64,000 bases of DNA from NCBI RefSeq assembly GCF_004210375.1, contig NC_134835.1:71144447-71208446 (forward strand). The letters run 5' to 3'. Every line of letters begins with the position of its first letter. The stretch's first letter is position 1. Shown here in pieces: positions 24,199 to 35,100 of the stretch. The DNA comes from Tachypleus tridentatus. Lineage: Eukaryota; Arthropoda; Merostomata; Xiphosura; Limulidae. Both the position numbers and the translations under genes were made by a program. The notes below the pieces were generated by a model. The model was not told where the DNA came from, searched no databases, and saw nothing but the letters and a program-made list of their open reading frames with translations.

Positions 24199-24290
24199 TA
24201 GCTCAGCGGCAAGTCTGAGGGACTGGAACACGAAACATTTCGTTTCGATAGCCCATCGTGGAGTTTTGCGCTTGGTTAGAAAAAAAACAA
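24199..24290 (+). mobile_element. SINE-B-like copy, diverged
   Basis: AGCTCAGCGGCAAGTCTGAGG (A-box-like), CATTTCGTTTCGATAGCCC (B-box-like) and GTGGAGTTTTGCGCTTGGTT give the head and 3' end of the SINE-B layout. Confidence 0.55.
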
Positions 24291-24635
24291 AGTGATAATA
24301 AACCAGATTAAAACAGGAAATTAGCATAATGAGTGTAATTATTTGTTGCATTCACCATGGTTATCGAGCTTGATAACAATCCAAATTGTGACCATTTTTA
24401 AGAAGTTTTTGTTTGACATAACTGTACTCTAATCAAGTGTACACCAACAGTTATCTGTCGAGTCTGAAAAATGTGACCTGTGAGGACATAACAATCAGCT
24501 GTTTATTTTGAGTTATGTTACTTTTAATTCATTGTTAATAACTGAAGGTGTCGAATGTGCTAGCTGGGTTAATACAAGTGCATTTTCTATATTTCTATAC
24601 ATTAAAAAAGTAAAATCAGCTTTACGAAATGAGTT

Positions 24636-24757
24636 CCTCACCGGCACAGCAGTATATCTTGGACTTACAACGCTAAAAACTGAGTTTCGATACCCTTGGT
24701 GGACAGATCACACATTGCCCACTGTGTAGCTTTGTGTTTAATTCAAAAATAAACCTA
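24636..24757 (+). mobile_element. SINE-B copy, full length
   Basis: CCGGCACAGCAGTATATCTTGG, GAGTTTCGATACCCTTGGTGG, CACTGTGTAGCTTTGTG and TTTAATTCAAAAATAAA. The sense tail is A-rich as expected for a retroposed copy. Confidence 0.8.
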
Positions 24758-25179
24758 TATTTAATATTTTAAGTGTCCTTAACCTTATAAGAAAAGCTAT
24801 TGTTGGGTACAAATTATTTTGAACAACACCGTGAATTTTTTTATTAAACAAATATGGTTATGAAATTGTTTTCACATCGTGGTTTTCTTAAATCTCTTAA
24901 ACATTTATAATTTATTTAAAGTCAAAGTTGTCAACAAAAAAAAGAAGATAAATTTAATTTTGATCAAATAAGAGCTTGGATTAATAACAGTAAAGTAAAA
25001 TAAACAGAACGAGAGAGAAAAAAAGAATCATTGTTGAACGTACATTGTAAACTGTAACCTACTTTGTTCACTTGGTGTTTGGCTAAGAGTTGCTTAGTTG
25101 TAAGAATTTTGTACTATAAATGTACGGATCCAAGCATACGCCATGTTACCTTCAAAAACTAGCATTTCTTAACTCTTTG

Positions 25180-25312
25180 AGGCCATTGGTGCGTTATAAG
25201 GGTGACACTTAAATCATACTGTTCGATTAGACAAGAGTTGCCCGCAGGTGTGTTGACTACCTGCTTGCCAATAGTTCAAAGCTAAAAACATCTAGTTCAG
25301 ATAGTTCTTAAA
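25180..25312 (+). mobile_element. Diverged SINE-A relative
   Basis: GTGCGTTATAAGGGTGACACTTAAATCATACTGTTCGATTAG and GTTGACTACCTGCTTGCC follow the SINE-A core order with many changes. Same variant as 13157-13270. Confidence 0.4.
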
Positions 25313-27177
25313 AAAGTTTGACACGAATATCTGAAAGCAAGTGAATCTCTTTGTTGTTCGTTTTTTTTATTCATTTTTTGTGTTAATGATTTCTTAATTG
25401 ATTTTAGATGATTTTGTTTTTAAGAAAGCTCAATATAGTGACAACCTTATGTGCTCCCATCTAGTGAGCAAAATATTTCATTAAATATTATAATTACGAT
25501 TACCAGTTTGCCCATGAAGAAGAAAGGTACACCTTTCGAAAGCATTTCGGTTAAGAGTTTTTTATTTATTTATGCCAAGACTTTTTGAACGTACGCGATT
25601 TTTAACATTATGAATATTATAGCTACGAAATATGAATTATTGATACCAAACACACTTTTAACAGAAAGCACCTAAACTCTTTTGTTATTTATAACCCAAG
25701 CGTTCCATTCTAAGACTAGTCAAAGTCAAAATATTAAATGATATTTCATACTTATATTAATCATTAAAATTTTATGAGTAAGAATTTATGTACGTCCAGA
25801 TTAGTCAAAATACGTATATGTTAGCGTGACCCACCAGTAATCCCACCTGTATTGCTTGTATATTTGATTACCCTAATTATAAGTAACAAAAGTTATATGT
25901 TAGTCTATGTTCTTAAGAAATAATGTAAGTTAAGAAATAACAAGTAAGGATTATTATTGTTATAAATAATCTTTTCGTAATATTTTACTTAAACATCTGT
26001 TTGTTTATATGCTATTGCCATCTGTTGATAACTATATCATTTAAAGCAATTAATTCCTTTAACACATTATAAAACCAAAGAAATAAAGTATTGTAATATA
26101 TGTGAGAGCAATTACTTGTTTACTTTAATATTAATACATATTTGAAAAGCTCTATTTTTATATTAATTAAAGACAGTAACTAAAAACAAAACATTACTTT
26201 AAATATTAGCTGTCGTTCATAAAAATAATTTGCTTACAATGATGACATTAGTAAATAATTATATAAAAATACCTAAAAGTGTATATCTGAAAGAGAAGAG
26301 TGATTTTAAATCTGTAATGAAATGTACAAAAATACGTAATCATTTTCATAACTTTCTATAAGCTTATACTTATATTCACTAGATGTCAGTAAAATCATTT
26401 GTAGTACAATCTGCTCAAACGAGTTCTGTTTAATAATAATTTATTTAAATGTTTCCTTTTGAAAATGAAACTAATATAACGCTAAACCTTCAAACATAAA
26501 CTGTGTTTTGATGCCAACTTTATTGAAATTAATTGACAATAAAGTTGTTTAATTACATTCTGAATATAACTCTTTATAAAAGTCGTGATATACTTTGACC
26601 TTCACGAATAATTGAGCGTTGGAGAAGAGGGTTACAAACAATACAGTGGAGGCTTTACTCATATTACGAGAAAGGAGCTTTATCTATACCAAGTGTAACT
26701 GATATTATAATTAATTGCATTTATCCGATAAGTGAAAAGACGTAATTCTATTATAAACTGAAAATAAAATATTCTGCAGGAATTGAAATAGTCTCTTATG
26801 CATTCTTTCTATTTTATTAACACTGTGACAAGTTTAATCTCAAACCGCAAAAAATTGTAATATTAAGGCTTACTCTCGATGAAGCTATTATATCATGGTA
26901 AACTTAATAACATATATTAAAAAGTATGTCCAAGTACAAATCTTTGTGTGTTTTTATATTTTGTATTTGAAGAAATATATTTTTTTGCGTATTTAGATCT
27001 TCTTTTATTCTAAAACATATTAGTTTATGCCATGTAAAATTTTGTTCATTTTTGCATATTATCTACGTAGACTTCTATGGTTTTATTACATTTTACATAA
27101 ACTCTTTTGAATATCAACATGAATGATGTGGAATATGGAATACTGGATAGCAAAAGCAACTGAGGCTTTCTCTCTGT

Positions 27178-27280
27178 TTCTAGTTTAAGCATGAAGTTAC
27201 ACAATGAGCTATTTGTACTCTGCACAGCCTGGGTATCTAAACCCAGTTTTTAGCGTTGTAAATGTCATTGGGGGGCAGTA
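27178..27280 (-). mobile_element. SINE-B copy
   Basis: Minus strand: CTGCCCCCCAATGACATTTACAACGCTAAAAACTGGGTTTAGATACCC, then CTCATTGTGTAACTTCATGC. The A-box end is short. Confidence 0.65.
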
Positions 27281-27571
27281 AAGAGGGAAACTGGTGCTTT
27301 AGAGTTATGAATTTGTGATTATGGGATAGATGTTTTTATGTTTGATGCATAATGTAGCTTTATATTTATATGTTAGGTAAAGAGAAACAGCAGGAAACAG
27401 GCGGTTTAGAACGAACGGAAAACATAATAAAACTGAATCTAACATTTTAGCATTAAAATCATAACATATAATCTTAGAATTATCGATGGGGTCTATTTCT
27501 TATCAGAAATTTAATCTAAATTTTCTAAACATTTCTCTACCAAACTGCCAAAATTCAATTTATCTGGACTC

Positions 27572-27668
27572 GTGTGTGTTTTCTTATACCAAAGCCACAT
27601 CAAAGGGAAACGAATCCTTGATTTTAGCGCTGTAAATCCGTAGATTTACCGCTTTACCAGCGGGAGAC
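27572..27668 (-). mobile_element. SINE-C copy with internal deletion
   Basis: Minus strand: CCGCTGGTAAAGCGGTAAATC, AAAATCAAGGATTCGTTTCCC, then directly TTTGATGTGGCTTTGGTATAAG. The segment with CAGCAGATAGCCC is deleted. Confidence 0.7.
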
Positions 27669-28646
27669 ATCTGGATTCGTAAAGTTTTCGTTATAAAAAG
27701 TTTAATCTTGCTAAAAACGTAAATTCTAGATAGTTTTTTTTTTAAATGGCTTAGGATAGAACTGTTATGTAATGACTAGAAATAAAAAGATTAAAAGTAT
27801 TTAACAGCCGAAGAAATAACAACGTTGATTTGTACTACGAAAACTCAGTTTAATTTGTTGAATTTTAAGTTTTCTTCAATATTTTGGGTACCGAAAGACC
27901 CATTATGATATACAATATCATCTAGCAATTTCAGGCCAAAATTCTCTGACAACCCATTGAGTATGAAACGATTAGATTAATAAGCCAATCACTGAAGATT
28001 TTAAAATATGTTGTCTTTTGAGAATAATGGCATTGTAGTGATAAAAAGTTCATTAAACATGTAATATCGGGCTGTATTTTTGAGAAGTTACTGAACGAAT
28101 TTTTTTCTTTTAGATTGTATTGATTATAGTTAACTTAAAAGTTATAGGGTTATAAATCAATATCTCAGTGTCATTATTGAAGTTAACACCTACGCCATTA
28201 TTAATGATGGACTGAAATTAAAAAAATGGTTAAACCTTTTACACTTTGTTAAATAGATAATGATAGAAAAAAAACGTCATGTGTTTTACTATCATACTTG
28301 AAGTTGTGAACAAAATAAATACATCTAAAAATCTTTAAAATAGTTTTAGTGAGCCTTACTCAGTATGATATCTAGTTTTTATTTTCTTATCTACTCTAGT
28401 AATATTTTACATTCTGTTTTTTTTTCATGTTTACCAGTGAGTAATTTCACAGAATGTTTCTTTTACAATACCACGTTCATCTTAGTGTGTTAAAGTTTTG
28501 TTCATACTGTTTGTTTACTTTTCCTCTGCTGTAAAATTATATTCTGTTAAATTTGTCCCAAACGATATGTAGTTTGTAACATTGCAAGCACATATTTACA
28601 AAACTGTATTTCATCTACGTTTATAAAAACCCAACTTAATTCACGT

Positions 28647-28652
28647 TTTATT
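28647..28652 (-). promoter_or_regulatory. Candidate polyadenylation signal of the neuroligin gene
   Basis: AATAAA on the minus strand about 275 bases after the stop codon. It is the first such hexamer I found downstream in this AT-rich sequence. AATAAA is expected by chance here, so the call is weak. Confidence 0.3.
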
Positions 28653-28927
28653 AATATCCACATATTTACAGGAAAAAAATATCGTTAGAAAAGGATGATC
28701 ATATAATTTAAAAAGTTCAAATTTTAACGTTTCATTACGAGAAGATAAATATGAATAAGGTAACAGATTATGTCTACTTTAGAAAGACAAAAAATATCAT
28801 TTTAGCTGCGAATTGTGTTTGAAACAAGCATGGAAGTTGAAATTAAATTTAGATGCTTTTTACTTCGTTAAAGAAAATTAATAGCTACACATTTAATGTT
28901 GACCCTATACATAACACTCAAAGCTCT

Positions 28928-29155
28928 CTAAAGTTTCATTTCTTGAGTTTTTATTCTGAGTTGGGAAGAAATCTCGCTCTCTCCATGACGGAGTAAAGGT
29001 TGAACTTCAGGAGTCGGTCTTTCATTAGGCTGGCTCTGAGTTGGAGGCGGAGGTGGTGGTGGCACATCTTGGGCAGCACTAGGAGATATTGAAGTAGCCT
29101 GATGTATTTGTTTGTGCTTATGTAGAGGTAGTAGAGTATCATTTGATGTTTTCAC
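28928..29155 (-). CDS. NLGN: Neuroligin coding exon 7 (cytoplasmic tail, stop codon)
   Basis: 228 bp, residues 729-803 and TAG. Acceptor TATTTTAG|GTG, phase 0. A His/Lys-rich start is followed by a seven-proline run ([10 protein letters not shown]), then [12 protein letters not shown] and the end KTQEMKL. The last three residues Met-Lys-Leu fit a class II PDZ ligand (hydrophobic-x-hydrophobic), not the TTRV-type end of vertebrate neuroligins. I do not see a clear copy of the vertebrate gephyrin-binding segment. Confidence 0.9.
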   Translation of the reverse strand: MKTSNDTLLPLHKHKQIHQATSISPSAAQDVPPPPPPPTQSQPNERPTPEVQPLLRHGESEISSQLRIKTQEMKL

Positions 29156-32100
29156 CTAAAATATTATCAACCACATATGAGACTGACAGATGTTTTTTTC
29201 AATTTATTTAGCAACTATTCATCTTCTTGTATTTTATATTAAACATCTTCATAGATTTACACAGCCCAAGATATTTAACATTTTCAGAGTTAACATTACC
29301 AGGTGGCGCCTTATAAGAAATACTGTTCTATAATTAAATATACATCTTACTGTAACGTCGAATGCAGATAATTAATATTATTACATGTAAAATGTATGTT
29401 TAAATTTTATTAAAAACATATTGAAAATATTACCTCAATAACTCATTTCGTGCCGATAAAGCATAAAAGTTAACCTCCACATACCTTATAATTGTTTTTT
29501 TGAAGTTTCGCTTCAATTCTATACTTATCCCTTTGATAAAATACTCCAGCGAATATGAGAACGTTTAAAATAAGAAGCGAGCATCCAACAGCAATAGTGA
29601 TACTGAGTGCTGTTGAGTAGCTGATGTGCCTTAAGACGGTTGCCACACCATCAGAACCGTTAGTAGAAGCTGTATGGTGGAATTCTTTATTAGAAACCAT
29701 GGTCGGGTGTAGGTCGTCACCAATCGCTCTGGAACTTGCACTGGCGTTCCGAACTCCAATGAGTGTCGATAAAGGTAATCCTGGAAACACTGGCGCAGTT
29801 GTGGTGGTTACGGGAAATCTATGAGGAAGAGGCACCTGGCGAACAATCCCATCATACAGTTCATGATTGTTATGATCATCCAGTAAATGGTGATAAGGTG
29901 GAACACTAATGTCGCTTTTATCCAGTTTAGGAATAAGATGAAGCCACAGTGACATTCGGTGAGCGTGGTAGTGATCACGGACCTTTGGTTTTGTTCCTAG
30001 AAAATTACAATAAAATTATTGTTTAAATAACGTATTCCATGTAAAATCTTCTTTGAATAATTCTCGTTATATACTGTTGATATACATAAATAAACTAACA
30101 GTAACGTGCTTATGTTATCTGGATTATTTTTACAAAAATTCCCAAATGCCGTTTAGACTAATTTCGTCACTTAAGCCTATTCGCTTAAGGTTCTATCAGT
30201 AAACCAATAAATGGAATGTGACACAAAATTCCTCTTTATATATGTTACCTTCTCAAAGACCTTAAAAATGTTTGCTGTATCCAGCGATGATACTTTTCAG
30301 CATACAATAGTGAATAGTGATTTCCTACAACAATATTTTCACGAATTCGTCATATAAGGTCAGGTATTATTCTAATATCTGGACAACGAAGAACTTCTAA
30401 AGACATATTATAACGACCTTTTCTCAAAGAATATTTGATAGTTCTTTCATGGAAAAATTAATATTGGGATCATTCAAAAACTTTTTTTTTTTTTTAGAAT
30501 ATTGTTTGGTATAATGACATTAGAATTGGCCAAGCCTGTTAAGGCGTGCGACTCGTAATCTGAGGGTCGCGGGTTCGCATCCCCATCGCACCAAACATGC
30601 TCGCCCTTTTAGCTGTGGAGGCGTTATAATGTGATGATCAATCCCCCTATTCGTTGGTAAAAGAGTAACCCAGGAGTTGGCGGTGGGTGGTGATGACTAA
30701 GCTGCCTTCCTTCTAGTCTTACACTACTAAATTAGGGACAGCTAGCACAGATAGCCCTCAAGTAGCTTTGTGCGAAATTCAAACAAACAAACAAACAAAC
30801 AAGACATAAGAGTTTCAGTTTTGATGTTGCATTTTATAATTCAATAAATATAGTTACATACTTGTAATTAAATTCGTACATCCGTTTTAGCGGCCACCTG
30901 GTAGCCACCATAGGTAACCCTGCAGGCTTATTTCGCAAAAAAAAAAAATCAGCTTTAAATGCATGTAGTAAGCACAGCACAGACAGCTTATTGTGTAGCT
31001 CTGCGCTTAAAAGGAAAAAATAAGTAAATAAAACAAACAGTTTTAGCGAAAGTAATTAAAAATTGATTACAGCACTAGTTAATCAATAAATAAAACAGTC
31101 GTGCAAAATAACTTTTAATTAGCTTGACTTGATTTTCCATCCGATGATAAACTTATCGAAGAAGAAAAATTAACCACTATTTTTTATAGACACAAATTTT
31201 CACGAAAATAACTTTCTTCGAAGTAGAATGCTATCACAATAACGATCCTACATTTGCATTATTAAAAATATTAATTTGGATTTGATACATATACAAAATA
31301 TTACTCCATTTGCTTTTTTCGTGTTGGACTAACATGAACAAAATAGTATGTTCTAAATAGAGAATGTCTTGTAATTATAATAAGTGCCATAAATGTACAA
31401 GAAATTGACATAACATGTCCTTCAACTTTGTTAGGCCCAGTATGTCCAGGTGGTTAAAGCACTCGAGTGGTGATCCGAGCGTCGCGTGTTCGAATCCCCG
31501 TCACACCACAAATTCTCGCCTTTTCAGACGAGGGGACGTTATTTTGTTACGACCAATCCCACAATTCGTTAGTAAAAGTATATCCCAAGAGTTGGTGGTG
31601 AGTGATGATGACTAGTTGCCTTCCCTCTAGTCTTACACTGCTAAATTAGGGACGGCTAGCACAGATAGCCCTCGAGTAGCTTTCCGTGGAACTTAAAAAC
31701 AAATCAATGAACTTCGTTAAGTTCTCTCTTAATCTTATTTTCTTTATAGTATTTCAAGCCAACGTTTATAATAAATAAACTGAAAATGAATCTTAATTAA
31801 TGCATCTTGAAGTGGAATTAAGATTTATCTTTGAATCACAATCAAAATTGAATATTATTTTTAAATATTGTATTCCTTTACTTAAACACTCCTATGTTGT
31901 TTACTAATGTTCTTGTCATCAACTTAATCAAGGCTGAGATAAATTAATAATGAACGTCAAAGTGAATAAGAAACAGATAAGGTAGGCAGTACATTCAGTT
32001 ATCTGAGAAGCGCTTGATAACATCAGATGGTAAATGTGATCATGAAATAAACCTTAGAATAGCGAAGATAAAATACGCATTTTTGAAATAGAAAAATATG

Positions 32101-35100
32101 TTGATAACTAGTAACAATTCTATGAAGACGAAGTTAAAAGTTTTGGATTGTTTTGTTATACCTATTTTTACGCATGCATGAGAATGTTGGACAGTATCAC
32201 CAGATATAGAAAAGAGATCTGAGGCAACTGAGTTGCAGTTCCTTAAATTGTGAAGGTATGTTGAAAAAGTTACACCTCAAATGAAGATACTTTGTCAAGA
32301 TCAGGTTGCAGGAGAAAGCTGCTGACTAAGAGAAATAAGATAGTTGGAGTTTCTGGGACATGTTTGGAGGAAATAAGAAACTGAAAGGCTAGTCGTAACT
32401 GGAAAGATCGAATGAAGGACGGACCGTGGAAGACAGGGACTGACTTATGTCAAGAATCTATCTAAATGGATTAACGTATCGACACTGGAAATTCTTTGTG
32501 CTTCAACTAGAAAGGATCTATGGAAGACCACGGTCTCCAGTGTCCTGTTTGGACATAGATAAAGAAAACGATCCATATCATAAACAAAAACATATGTGAT
32601 AGTAAGAACCAATAGAACGTCTGTCTTTATTGAATTATGTTATTAGTGTATTCTAACTTACTTTACCAAATTTTGCAAAGTTTGCTCAATACGGTATCAT
32701 TACCGTTGACAACACTGAGAGTGAACATACCTATGGCAATGTATTTCTGATGAACAGCATCATACACAGGCCATTCAAACCGTTCAAAACGACCAATTCC
32801 TTTGTCATCAGTTTCGTAGCGATGATGTAGAGGAGTGTTGGGATCCCTAAATAGTCATTATAACACGTGAATTAGATGCATAATGATATACTCTGAAGGT
32901 AAAAAATTAAAAATACAGAGTAAGTTTATATTAGTGTCTTTCTTAAATTAAAATGAAAACAATTCTTATGACATATGTTATTCTGTACACTCTAAACATT
33001 ATGTAAACTTTTATCATGCAAACTTTATCACTATAAACATAATATAAGCTATTGCAAACTTTATCATCATAAATACTGTGCAAACTATTAGAAACCAGAC
33101 ATTATCACCCTGAACATTGCACAAACTATTGTAACGTAAACTTTATCACTCCAAACATTATGTAAACTACTGTAATGTAAACTTTATCACTACAAACATT
33201 ATATAAACTATTGTAATGTACACTTTATTATTCTAAACATTATGCAAACTATTGTAATGTAAACTTTATCATTCTAAACATTATGCAAACGTTTTTTTTT
33301 ACTTTTTTTTAAAGCATTTAATTGAAATATCCGATTCTACTTTACCCATATTTTGCAAAGTTTGCCCAGTACGTCATTACTGCCATGGACAACGCTACCT
33401 CAGCATGAGTAAAGTTCTGTTGGAAATACGGTAATTCTCCGTCTACCAAAGGAGCACCGAATATATAAGGAAGCTCTTCACCATGAACACATCCTAGTCT
33501 CTCTGGGTAATCACCGTGTTCTGACTGGTGACCAAATACATAGTAGAACGTTCTAGGGTTAACTTTGGAATGGTAGTTTGCCATTCGAACGATGGGAGCT
33601 ACAATTAACGAATCACCTAAGGCGTTTGCTGTGTTCTGGCGTATGTTTATCGGATGTTGTACAGTTTTAGACCAGTCTGTGTATTCGTTAATGATTGTGA
33701 GGAATATTTCTTGTAGATGGTAAGTGTATACGTTTCTGACAAGAGTGCGTATTAGTTTGTCTCTTCGATCAGGTTCAATACCATATTTCTCATCTCGAGC
33801 CGAAAATTGTGGATAAAACTCGTTTCTGACCACTCCAAGTAACAGTTCATATTGACTGTACATTTTGGTGTACTCTCTCAGCAGTAACTCTGGTTCGTTT
33901 GGAATAACAATACCGTCTACAGTAGGGCCAAAAGCTGTCAGATGCTCAGGAACCAGTAGTTGAACTCGCATAATGTCTGCTATAGATTTTTGTCTCATGC
34001 AGGCCACCAAGAGCACGCGATCTTTAACTGGACAATCAAGAACTCTCGCTAGATGTCGTGTGTAAGTCATGGCTTCAGGAGCTGTGGCCCAGGGGCTGAG
34101 AACTGACCCACTCTGTAGGATTACTCTTGAAAAGAGATCTAAGAAATAGATGTATATATATATATATATATATATATTGATATATATATTGATATATATA
34201 TTGATATATATATTGATATATATATTGTAATATATATTTACAAGGATAAACAATATGTTTATCAACATATTGATATATGTATTGCATGAGAAAGTAATTA
34301 TAGTTCAGTAGAAAGGTAATAACTACTACATTCGAATACTTGTTAGTGAAGATTTTTTTATGGCTAAGTGGTAAATTTGAAGGGCTTATTTATATATATG
34401 GTAAAAAAGTTAGTTTCAATACCTGAAGTTCGTAAGAGCTAATTGTGCGCTTAAACACAACAAACAAACTGGTTAAAGCTGATGTTTTCTTTACAAAATA
34501 GTACAAAAATATCAGTTTGTGAGGTGTAATGTTTAACTCTGGTATTGTTTTAAGCTCATACACACCTCACATTATGTGCAAGGACGGAAAGTACTTTGTA
34601 TAGATTTATAAAAAACAACAGTAAAACACATCGTCATAATACAGCACAGCTAATTACAGAATGGACAAAAAATAAACAACCTGACCAGTTTCGACAGACC
34701 GAACTTGTCATACGTTCCTTGAGAATAGTAAACTAAGCCTAACGAAAGTAGTCTGGTTTATTTATATTGTGTTAATTACTTAATAAATTTTCATTATTGT
34801 GCTGGTGTACCATTACTGATCTCTTGTTATGGCATATCAGTTAACAAAATAACACCATGAACAGTTGTGTACTGTAGTTTCGAGTAGAATCAGCATACAA
34901 GGTAACTTGATAAATAAGGGTACTGAGCGACGATTTAGTTCTAATTTTTTTTTCAATAGGACTGTTTTTCATAAAATGTTTTCTATTCTGCAACGTGAAC
35001 AGATAAGTGCCATTAGATTTTGCTAAAGCATTAGACAATGTCAAACGTTCTTTTATTGTAAACGTTCACAAAAGTAATTTTATAAAAATATAATTGGAAT

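Larger units (their letters stand above)
25313..28640. other. Downstream flank of the neuroligin gene, no gene seen
   Basis: Very AT-rich. Contains SINE pieces at 27178 and 27572, and near 25510-25560 a hairpin AAAGGTACACCTTTCGAAAGCATTTCGG that resembles the Penelope-like terminal motif. Nothing coding is supported. Confidence 0.4.

Noticed and set aside
29624-29824. Plus-strand 66-codon frame
   Set aside because: It is the antisense shadow of neuroligin exon 6.
33342-34268. Minus-strand frame starting with repeated NIYI residues as the N-terminus of a protein
   Set aside because: The first 43 or so codons are translation of the TA/TATATATATTGA microsatellite in the intron; the real exon starts at the acceptor at 34140-34139.
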